Source: Fremontodendron californicum (Eukaryota; Streptophyta; Magnoliopsida; Malvales; Malvaceae). From it: a DNA stretch of 64,000 nt. Location of the stretch: contig JAULJL010000021.1 of the NCBI GenBank assembly GCA_030761205.1, positions 11,699,160-11,763,159 on the forward strand. The letters run 5' to 3'. The notes under the pieces are model-generated. The model was not told where the DNA came from, made no database searches, and worked only from the letters and a program-made list of their open reading frames with translations. Within the stretch, counting starts at the first letter, position 1, and each line of letters starts with the position of its first letter. The position numbers and the translations under genes are program-made. Positions 48,401 to 60,400 of the stretch are shown in pieces.

Positions 48401-51400
48401 CATCCTTCTGTTTTGGTCCCACAATATTTGTCTAGTTTGAGAGGTCACGGAATGCTTTGTTAATTTTACAAAATTAGCTTTACTTTCTTCTCCTCTGTTT
48501 TATGTGCACGAATTTGCTAGGGAAAATTTTGACAATGAATGCATTCTAAGACCAATGTGAGTACAATAAATGATGCCCCTTAAAAAGTAGGAAGTCTAAA
48601 GGTGGCTAAATATTTGAGAAGAGGAAGGGTTATTCTATTTTGGATTTGAAATTAAGATGATGTGCAAAAGTAAAATAATAAAATTTTGATTTTAAATCAA
48701 GACACTCATTTTGGACAATCTAATATAGAAATATAAACTATGTCCATGAATTGAGTATTTAAATCTCTAATTATGCCTTTGATCATCAATTGTGTGTTAG
48801 AGAGCCCTCTATCAATCTGATGTCCATCGAACACTCATGGTAATGAATCCTTTTGCATGATAAATAATGGATGGATAAGAGTTTGAGGGACATGAATGAT
48901 CCATACTATTATATATTTAAACAAACAGGTCATGCAAAATAAATAAATAAATAAATAAATTTGCAATCAAAACTAAGTATCTCTGGTATGATACTTTCGT
49001 TAGGTGGCATTTCTCATGTCAGTGTCATTTTCTCTTTCCCGTTTCCTTCTTTGTTGAAATTAGAAGAGGAAAGTGAGCTTTTACATTTTTTATTACTAAC
49101 TGTTTATTCCTCTTCAGATCTTGCGGTTATTCAGTGAATCTTCTGAAAGTATTGGTGACTTAAAGGTTGATTTGGCTGAGGCTAAAAAATGTCTTGGTGT
49201 ACGCAATAAACAATTGCATCAGTTATGGTATCGATCTGTTACATTGCGTCACATAATCTCCTTGTTAGATCAGATTGAGGGCATAGCTAAGGTTTGTTGA
49301 TTTTTTTTTTTTTTTGGATAAGCAGGTTTTTTTATTATTATTTCTACCATTCAAATGATATTTTGTTAGTATTTACATGCTTCATCTTCATTAGAATTTG
49401 TCACTTCACTTCCATCCATGCCTGCCTATGTTGCTGCAATAAATCCAGTAATTCTGAAGAATCACCTTGTTTGTTTGTTACATGAATCAGGTTCCTGCTC
49501 GTATTGAGAAGCTCATTTCTGATAAGCAATTTTATGCTGCCGTTCAATTGCATGTTCAGTCAGCATTGATGCTTGAGCGAGAGGGCCTCCAAACGGTAAT
49601 TTATAAAATGTTGCAAGCAGTGTATCTGTTTCTATTCTTTATTTTATTTAGGTGAAACTTTGGTTTAGCTCATGTTGTTTATAAAATGTTGCAAGCAGTG
49701 TATCTGTTTCTATTCTTTGCTTTATTTAGGTGAACTTTGGTTTAGATCATGTTGCTACCGATTCCTTGATTAGATTGGCACTGGCTTAAAATGTTTCAAC
49801 TTGTTGTTTCAACTTCTCTTACATTTATATCTTTTAGAGTAACTTGTTGCTTTGACATAAATAGATCGGTGTCAATCTTAAAGTTGTTAGACCTCCCAAA
49901 TTAAATGGGCATATTTATCTCACAATTATGGCTAAGGCCTAGTGTAAGTGGTTTGTTAAATATCTGGCAAAAACGCACAAAAAAACCTTATTATTTTGAC
50001 CTAGTATCAGGTTGAACCCTATGGTTTTGAAAGCAAAGACGTTAATCTCTAAATTAAATCTGTTAAACAGTTTTAACCTTCAATTAACAAGACTGTTAAT
50101 TGGCATTTGGGTTGCACATGCTGTTCCAAAGAGATGCTAACATGATGTTCTCTCTTTGCTCTTTCTTATCATTGTCAATCCTCTTCTTTTGTCTCTTTAT
50201 TTGTGGCATAACATTGATAGACTATACACAATGATTACAACAAAACCAAATGCAACAATTAAAATGTCTAAAACTATGCTTACATGAAAAATAACCGACA
50301 GGTATATAAATAATGAAAGAAAGAAAAATGGAAGCCAAGTCAATTAAAAGCAAGAAGCCTAGTCTATGTTATGCTAATTGTAATTCTACTAATCCAAATA
50401 TAATTGAAGCAAGTGATGTCTTACTTCATATGTTCATAAAACATAGGTTTACAATAGCAAATAGTCAACCTAGCTACAAAAGAAATCTTACTCTTATAAA
50501 CAGTTCAGCTTTTTCTATGTCAAGTTCACTTTTGTGAAATTGAAACTATATAGAGAGCTTTTAGATGTTCTGCCTGCATTTAAATATTCTAACCTACAAT
50601 CTAGGTTGGTGCTCTCCAAGATGTTCGATCTGAGCTGTCAAAGTTGCGAAGTGTTCTGTTCTATAAAGTTTTGGAGGATTTGCATGCGCATCTTTACAAT
50701 AAGGGTGAATACAGGTATTTTTATCTATTAAGGGCTTAACTTTCCATGTCATATTCTTTTTGCGATTCATCGTCTCATTTGTTCACAGTGAAGTTGAAAG
50801 AAAGAAATGTCTTATCTGGTTCTATATGTTTTCCGCATTTTATCTATGCCAATGAAAAGCATTTTTTGGAATGTTTTCCCTCTTACAAAACTTTTGGTCA
50901 TTATGCTGATTAAATTCTGCAGCTCAATTGCTTCAAGCATGCATGAAAAGGATGATGAAGTGCCAACAACCACAGCTGTTGCTTTTACAGCAAATGATTC
51001 GCAACCTGTGTCTCGAAGAACCAGGTCAGTGAGAGGTGATAGTCAGTTTGGCAGTCAGGGACTTGTAGATGGATCATACAGGCCAGAACCCATTGATGGA
51101 GGGTAAGTCTAGATTTTTCCTTTGTTTTTTTTAAATATTTGTCTTTATGTACTCTCGACTTTTCCTTGTCTGACATTTTAAAAATGAAACAAATTTGTAA
51201 TTGTATTTGGTTCTCTTTTGCACATTCCTCTTGAAGCATGTTATGAGTTTCAAACATCACATAATATGTGCTTTAACAGTTATGATAGTATTATTTGCAT
51301 TACTTTAAGTGTGAATGACTCTTTTATTCACTGGAGTTCTTCCCTTGGAATAGTTCTTTCCTCTTTCACAATATTTTTATGTCCAGCTGAATATTAACAG

Positions 51401-54400
51401 ATTTCTTTTAAAATATAGGACAAGAAACCTTCATTTCTTTTTTTAGTTAGTTGAGTTTTATGAGGTTCTACCATCTATGGAAGAATGATTTGGATGCCAA
51501 ACTTTCTTTTGAATCATAAAGTCATACAATTTATGGCAACATCAAATGCGATTAAGCGTTTTCTTCTAGTTAGTGTTCATCTCCGTACCTGTTCTCTATT
51601 TTAAAATATATTTTTTTATGGATCCTGTCACATACATTTGCTCCACCATTATCAATATTTTCTCATTGGTTTTGAAGTTTTTATTATGAACAAATCATCA
51701 GAAGTCTATACTGCTTGGTTTTTGTATATACGCAGAAAGTCATTAGGGTTCTTTTATAAAAAAAAAAAATTATGTTTAAGGTTCTCTTTTTTTTTTTTTT
51801 TTTTTTTAATTTTCTTTTATAAATATCATGTTTCACACTTTGTTCAGTTGTCTGAATTTGTATCTCACCTTTTTCTTTTTTCAGTTCATCGTATGATGGC
51901 CATGATGAGGATGGTTCTTTGGAGCCACATGACGAAAGGCTTAACATCGATGATGCAAAAGATGTCAAAGTCATATCCCATCAAATCCCATTGTGGCTTT
52001 TGAATTCTACTCCTGATGAATTTGTTGTACGAATACTTAACATTATCACATCTCATGATGTTGACTTCATTAATTTTTCTGACCTTTAGCATTGAAACAC
52101 TATTTTCCTTTTTGGTGATCTAGGAAACAATTAAAAAGAGTGATGCTCCATTTCATGTGAAGTATTTGCAGACTATGGTGGAGTGCCTCTGCTTGCTTCA
52201 CAAAGTAGCTGCAGCTGGTGCTGTAATATGGTTGGTTGCTTTGCTTATGTAGTAGCATGTTTTAATAGAACTTATATTCTTTCCTTGGTGCTTTTAGATA
52301 GAATCTGAAAATGGTTTTGTACAACTATTCTAATATGCCTTAATTTTCCTTTATCTAATCATCTACTGATGATTTTTGTTAGATGGTTTTCTAATGAGAT
52401 ATATGAACTTAAAATAAGTCTGGATTTAAATACAAGTAATGAGCATGTTGAAAAGTAGTCTTGACCTTTTATTTTTCCTTTAATAACTGTTAGTATTTAA
52501 CAAACTAATGACAGGATAACTTTAAATACTCATGTATTTCTTTTTTCTTAAATTCTAATATTTTTATTGATTCTGCTCTTGATATTACTTGTCCTCATAA
52601 TGATTTATCTATTTAAGGATTGTTACTTTCCAAAATCTATGTAACAGCCAACGATTGCGACCCACAATTCATGAGATTATCACATCCAAGATCAAAGCCC
52701 ATGCAGAATTCATTAATTCTTCAAGGTCTGGAATTGGTAAGGCCACTCGAATTGGTACTTCCAGTCTCCACTTTATGAAGGGACAGTTAGAAAGCTACCA
52801 GTTACCAAAACAGAAGCGTCAAAATGGGATGTCATTGGCTGGGACTCTGTTGGCAGTGAGCCCTGTCTCGCCTGTGATGGCTCCTACAGGAAAAGCACAG
52901 GCTGCTGCAAAAGAGCTTCTTGATTCAATTTTGGACTCTGTTGTTCGGATATTTGGTGAGATATTGACTTCTTTCTTATTACTCTTAGTTTCTTTCTATT
53001 TTGTTTACTCTTATATTAAAAATTGAAACTAAATTTCTCAGCTGTAATTGATCAGAGAATCATGTTGTTGTTGGAGAGCTTATTGAGTCGAAATCTTCCT
53101 TACAAAGTGACCCAAACACACCAAAGTCAATGTCAACAAATGTAAACGTTGATTCTGAAGCATCTCAAGTTACTGGAGGCTACAGTATTGGCTTTTCCTT
53201 GACAGTTTTACAGGTCATCTATCTTTTCTAGTGCTTTAATATTGACATAAAGTTTCTTTTGGGCAATGATTTTGGCCTAATAACTTTTTCTTGACCCTTT
53301 ATTTCTTCATTTTACAATAGTTCTTGAATTATGTGCTACAGAGCGAATGCCAACAACTCATATGTGAGATTCTTCGAGCAACCCCTGAGGCTGCAACAGC
53401 AGATGCCGCTGTACAAACTGCCAGGCTTGCAAGCAAGGTTCCTACAAAAGAAAAGAGGCAAGTAATTAGAGTCTCTTGTGATAATACTTGCAGGAAGAGA
53501 CAAAATAAGGATTCAGTAATAGTTCCCAATGGTCATCTCTACTTTGCTACCATATTTTCATATTTGAGTTACCTTTTTTTTTGGGGGGGGGGTTGGGGGG
53601 GGGGGGGATGGGGGAGACAATTGATCCGATATATATCTCCTCTTTCCTACCTTTTCATTGAACCACTTGATAGGATTTGTGGTTTGCATCCTTTCGTGAG
53701 AATTATCTCCTTGTATGTTCAAACAAAATCCAACTGGAGTTTAGTTTTCTTTATCTTGGATCTTTTGTCATTTAAATAAATGACGGATCTCTTTACATTC
53801 CTCTCATGAGTTAGTAAGAATAGCTGTTCAGTAGACATAAATTTTACACAATATGATTCTCTTTGTTTATTCAATCATAATTAACTCATTGATAATGTGC
53901 AATGAGTTGGGAGGATATATATTTTTATTTACTCCCCAAAGTTAGCATTTATCTTTTGGTGTGTGTGTAATATTCTTAATAATCAAATGAAAGGCATATA
54001 ATAGTAACCCACATCGTCAAATAGCACTCTGTATGTGTGAATTTTTTATTATGTGTGAATTTTTTAGTAATAATCGAAAGATAAAAAAGTATGTGATACT
54101 ATTCCATATCAGCTGTTATGAGTTAAGAGAGTATTTAAGTAGCTATTTACTCCCCAATCTATTGCGTGCGGTGTAAGTATGCTTTTGTATTATCCCTGCT
54201 TTCTTTTCCTTCCCAGCTGAATATTGATTGACAACAGAAAACAAACTTTTCCACAACGGGGAGTCTTGACTTCCAAAATAAAAGATAAAGCAGCTGAAAA
54301 GCTGGAATCTTCATGTAGCTTGGGCAGTGTCCTTTTATTGGTACTGGCCTACCATTTTAGGGTTCATACTTCAGCCTATGAGCTTCAGTTGTTGTAATCA

Positions 54401-57400
54401 TTTATCACCAGCAATCATAGCTAATGTGAAATACTATTTTCACCATAATTGCAGCAATGAATAAATATGAAATTGATTTTCTTTTGTATAGGCTACAGAT
54501 TCTGGTGTTATTCTTTAAGCGGGTTTTATCCCACATCGGTTAATTTTTTAGTTTGTTGTGCTTTACATTCAAGTTGGGCCTCTCCACCTATAGCCAATTG
54601 GTTTTAGGTTGGATGCTTAATATAGAATTAGAGCCCAAGTTTGTTATGTTGTTCATTTTTTTGGTTATTTGTTGCCCCTTATGTTTTTGTCAACATGTTA
54701 GGTCTGTTGTTAGTATTGCTTTACAGATGAGGGGGAGTACTAAGTGGTTTTATCCTACATCAGTTAAGTCTTTAGTTTTCTGTGGCTTTATATTCAAGTT
54801 GGGCTTCTCGCCTATAGTCTATTGGTTTTTGCCTAGATGCTTAACATTATGTACCATTGCTAGCACCTTTTTTTGGTTTTACCATTACAACTGCGATAAT
54901 TTGCCTATTAAATTCCCTTCTTTCTTAATTTTGTTCTACAAGTGTCAAAGTTGATAGTGTTGGTTACAGGGATGTGTCAGAAGATGGCCTCACTTTTGTT
55001 TTCCGTTTCACAGATGCTACTATTTCAGTTCCTAACCAGGGTATGATAAAGTCGAATTACTGCAAAACTTATTGAATTGTTATTATTTCTTTTGCCATGA
55101 TTTATCTAAAGTTATTAATGTGATTTGATATTTATATTAATGAGCAGTGAAAGAATTTTTAGTTATAATTTGGTGAAGTTCCCTTATTGTGATTATTAGT
55201 ATGAATCAGCCAAGGAGGGCTTATGTCTGCCCAATTAAGTAAAATCTATGCTGATGAGCTTGAGTCTTTGAGTTTAAATCCTGAGAGTAGTGATTTTAAC
55301 AAATATGTAGTATTATAGGAACGAGGGTGCACCCCCTCTTGGGCATTTCCTTTGGAGAAAAAGACAAATGATAAATGAAACATAAATGAATGGAACATTC
55401 ATATCATTTCCAAACATATGAGGTAGAAGCTTGTTGTTCTTCACTGTAAACATTGTAGAATTATAGTTCTTGCTTATATTTAACTGGCAGTATGTATGGT
55501 GGTGAAATTAGCTAGCAGGGGGAAGCATAATGAGATTTTCATTTAGCTTATAAATGTAAAATTCACAGGTTTGAACTCTTTCAAGTGATGTCAGTTTTTT
55601 TAATCCAAATTGCTTGATTCAGCAAGCAGTTGGAGTAGGAGAATTTTTGTTGTGCTGATTTAATAGATTTGCTCTCTCTCTCTCTCTCTCCTTTTTTTTC
55701 TTTGCAGCAGCCATTCATTATTTCTGTTCTATTTGTGTGGTGATTGGAAACTTTTGTCTTCCCTTTCCTTGTTGAGTTGCAATTTTTTTAGGTGTAACGT
55801 CTTTGACATGTTCAATTTATTAATCATCTCCTCATCGACATTTATTGTTGTATGCCATGTCTCCTATATAGGAGTTGATCTCATTCGCCAAGGATGGAAT
55901 AGGAGGGGTCCCAATGTTTTACAAGAAGGTTATGGCTCTGCAGCTATCTTGCCTGAGCAAGGCATTTATCTAGCAGCATCTATGTACCGGCCTGTTCTTC
56001 AGGTTTGGGACCATGAGAATCAAAATCTATGTTTTCAAACATATTCTTTGTTACATGTTCATTGATGGTTCTGTAAATGGCCTTTTGTAATCTGATGTGT
56101 GGTGCAGTTTACAGATAAGGTTGCTTCGATGCTGCCGAAAAAGTATTCCCAGCTTGGGTAAGTCTCCTTTCCAAGCTTGTATGTGGTACAAAGAAGAGTC
56201 ACATTTTGTGAATGATATGATAAGTATTTAGGGATAGCTGTTAGGCAAAGAACGCAAGTAATTTTCATTTCTCACTCTTTGCTCTTCTTTTGTCAATCTC
56301 TTGTTCAAAATATGTGGTCCAACTCTTTTGCAAGTGGGCTGTAACTTTGACATTAATGCTCTTTTGTATCCTTAAATTTCTATAATTGCAGGAATGATGG
56401 ATTGCTAGCCTTTGTGGAGAACTTTGTGAAGGACCACCTTTTACCAACCATGTTTGTTGACTACCGGAAAGGCGTACAGCAAGCTATATCAAGCAAGTTC
56501 TATAACCATATGAGTCCCACAATTCATTAATCATCAATTTTCAATCCATGCCTCACATTAATAGTTTTAACTGTCAACTTGTTAGATTACAAACTGTCTA
56601 TCAAAATTACCCATCTCATTTTTATATTAATCATATACTATTGGTATTTTCAATATTTAGCATCTTAATATGGCTATCGCAAGAAAGACAAGGAGGGGTC
56701 TGATCTTGTTTGTTGGATGTTAAGCTAGGTTTGTTTCACCAGTGTTAGTGAGTTAGTACACTGAAAAGATGGTTGGCACAATATAATTAAAAAATATAAA
56801 TAAACCTGGATGAGATACTAGTTAAATAAGGTAGCAATGTGATTAATGGAGTGCTCATTACTGATTTACATGGATTGGATGAAAGAAATACAGGTCCATC
56901 TTTCTAAGTGATGTAAGTGTAGTAATTTCATTTAGAATGCAGAGAATAATGGAAGAAATTTCTGTGAGAACCATGTTGCAAGAGACTGGAGGTGGGTTTG
57001 TCTCGGGAAATGCAATGTTCAAAAATGGTTAAACATCAGTTATATCACATATATGATGCTGCAGCTTTTGATTCCATCTTTGTTTCTCCTTCAAAACTCT
57101 TAGCTTTTTTTGGTTGGATTCCTTTCACGCTCTTAACCTGAAAATGTTTTCTTACAGGTCCAGCTGCATTTCGGCCACGGGCACATCCCAATGTTTCATA
57201 TGCTTCATCCATTGAGAGGGGTCGACCTGTCTTGCAGGGGCTTCAGGCTATTGATTTCTTAGCAAAAGAGGTAAGTTTATCTTATTTTTCTCAACTCCTG
57301 AAGAAACTATTTTCTTTCCCTCCTTTTCAATCTCATAATATTATGTTCATTATTTTGCAATGACAGACTATTAGTTTTTTCTTTCTTTTTTTTTTTTTTG

Positions 57401-60400
57401 TATATTCGGCTAGAAATTATTTAGCATTTTCCTTTGTTCATCTGGAACATTTTCCTTACAAGTTTCTGGACCATCTACCTTACAGCTGTTCTTTTTTCCT
57501 AATAATAAACTTTATTAAAACTAGGTGCTTGGTTGGGCTCAAGCAATGCCTAAATTTGCTGTTGATCTTGTGAAGTATGTGCAAACTTTCCTCGAGCGAA
57601 CCTTTGAAAGATGTCGAACTTCATACATGGAGGTATGGATTCTTCTGTATACATGTTCTTCCTTAAGTTTGCTTTTAACATGCTTTTTTATTTGTTGTTG
57701 ATTTTTGTTTATGCCAACTAATTCCAATTGGTAGTTGTCTCTATTTTCGCAGTGTTTGGTCATATCGATAACATGTAAATTAAGAAAATTTTACATAAGA
57801 ATGTTTAAACATCTTCACCTGATTAATTATTGTTCTAGATATTGTTGATAGATAGGTTGCTTGTAGCTGTGCTAGACATTAGCCTTAGGTGGAGGCAGGG
57901 GGGATGAAGGGGGGGGGGGGGGGAGGGGGATTTCTGCTTTTTTTTTTTTTTAAAGATGGACCCAAACTATTGAATATATATTTTTCAGTGCCTAGGTGGA
58001 ATTGCATTAATTTGGCATAGATAATGGTCAGACAAGGGTTAAGATTTATAATTTGGCTGTCTTCTGTAGGGGCCATGTAAACAAAGATGTGAATATAACA
58101 GCTCATAGTCATACTAGCTCTTTAGGATATAAGTACAGATGGAAATAGGCTAACAGTGTATAAACAAAAGCAAAGAATTTGCCTGATAAAAAACAGTAAT
58201 GGTATTTTACGACTGTGATAAAAGTTTCCAAAAGAATAAATACCAAAAAATGTCCTAAAAGAATATGAAATAGGCTAAAGAATGTTTGGTGTTGTCAAAA
58301 CTGATTCCACACATAATGTTTAATGTTATGCCATTGTGTAAACTGAGAAGCAGTGATGTGCATGCTTCTTATTTAATTTTTTTGATTGAGATAGTTGAAA
58401 CTAATTCCTAATTTGTCATTATTATTAATGAGAATGTAATAGAGAATTGGTCTCTAACCTTTTATTTGTCCATGCTACTATGCATATAGTAATTAACGTT
58501 TTCCATTCATAAACATTTTGTTAATATTTCAGGCAGTTCTTGAGAAGCAGAGTTATATGCTCATTGGAAGGCATGATATTGAGAAATTGATGCGACTTGA
58601 TCCAGCTAGTGTGTGTTTACCAAATACACTTGGTCAGTCAAATTTGAGAAATATTGCTTCTGATACGGAAAGTATTGAGGTTGAATCACAACTAAGTGAA
58701 CTTCTCTTAAATTTGCGTCCTATTAAGCAGGTAAATTTATGCCGGATGATGACTTCTGCCCCACTGTTTCAAAATTTCCTTTGAGTAAATAGCTATCTAC
58801 TATTTAATCGTCCAGAAAAATCAATTTATTATGCATTTGAGCTTGACTTGCTAATGAAACTTAGGTGCCATCTTTTATATAAATTGAAAATTGCTGTTGT
58901 TAAAGTATCAATTGAAGGTAGTCATTCTTTCTCTTACAACATCTCTTGTGTAGGAGAATCTAATTCGTGATGACAATAAACTTGTTTTGCTGGCATCCCT
59001 GAGTGATTCATTGGAGTATGTTGCAGACTCAATTGAAAGGCAAGTTCTTTCATCTGGCTTGAGTTGGTATTTGGATATAATGTGCAATGTTTGTGAAGCC
59101 ACAATGGGCGTTAAAGAGTAGTTTATGAGGACATAAGGAGTTATTAATATGGACACAAGGCGTGAGATCTATTCCCTGGATTTCAGAACATTCATCTCGA
59201 TGTTTATCTACTTGTACCAATGCGTTATGATACCCTATAAGTTGTGCAAGGAGCTTGTTATGTTCTATGTTATTCAACCACGTATTTTTTATCCAGGTAA
59301 AATTGGTGATATAAGGAGTCATGATATGGCATTAACGTTTGTAACCTAAAATTGTATACAAGGAGTCATGATAGGGCATTGACGTTTGTAAACCTAAAGC
59401 TGTATATGCAACTGAATGGGGCTTTGCATCAAAGAAAAATAAAATGTTATGGCATTAATATCTCAATCTTTTTCCCCTTCTTTTTCTCTTTTCCTGCCAT
59501 ACATATAGATATGAAGAATGGTATATCGTTTTTTCCTTATATTTTCTTAATGAAGCAGATCCTTCTGCAAGAGTGATATGTCATGATAGACAATTATGCT
59601 TTTGAGAACTTCCTATTCATAAATTTTCTGCAGTTTCTTACATTTTTCACATATCTAATGCAATATGTAGACTTGTACAAGCGACCCCACAAACGTCAAA
59701 CCATGTGGAGAGTGGCAAGCCTAGCCATACACGAACAAGCAGTTCACCAGCCAGGGATCTGGCATCATTTGCAGATGAGTACAGAAAACTAGCAATTGAT
59801 TGCTTGAAAGTTTTACGTGTGGAGATGCAGTTGGAGACAATTTTCCACATGCAGGTTTGTCAGAATAGCATAATTCATAAACACTTGAAGAATGACTATG
59901 TGGTGAAAGCACCTGTAACTAACCAAGCATTATGGCTCCAACAGGAAATGACATATAGGGAATACCTGGAAAACCAAGATGCAGAAGAGCCTGATGACTT
60001 TGTTATTTCACTTACTGCACAGGTTATTTTCTCCAACTGTTATTAATGTTTAACTTTTGGTATTCCATTGGCCTGCTTTTAGGATATTTTTTTCAGTTTT
60101 AAACTTCCAATGGATAATTGTCCATCAGTCCATGCTCCTTTAAGTTAGAATCAAGATGTAACATACTCAGTGCGTAATAACCTCATGGGAGAAAGGTAGA
60201 ATTTGGCTGCAGGCTTAATATGAAGGGTTCTTAATGCTATGTACCATTTCATGTTCAACTTATAGCTGCATCTTGGGTTTGTCAGTGTCTCTTTTTTTTT
60301 TTTTTACATTTGTCTTTTTCAATTTTATGGTTATTTGGTGAGTAGGTGACAGTGAAGAAAATAGGGAATGAAAGAGTTTGGGCATTATTTTCCTGTAACT

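Larger units (their letters stand above)
53458..54969 (+). other. SEC8 intron 11, GC-AG type
   Basis: Exon 11 ends AAAAGAG and the intron starts GCAAGTAA; exon 12 begins GGATGTGTCAGAAGATG. Only this junction keeps the conserved EKR-D.SEDGLTF reading. The nearby GT (CAA|GTAATT) would shift frame. Confidence 0.85.
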
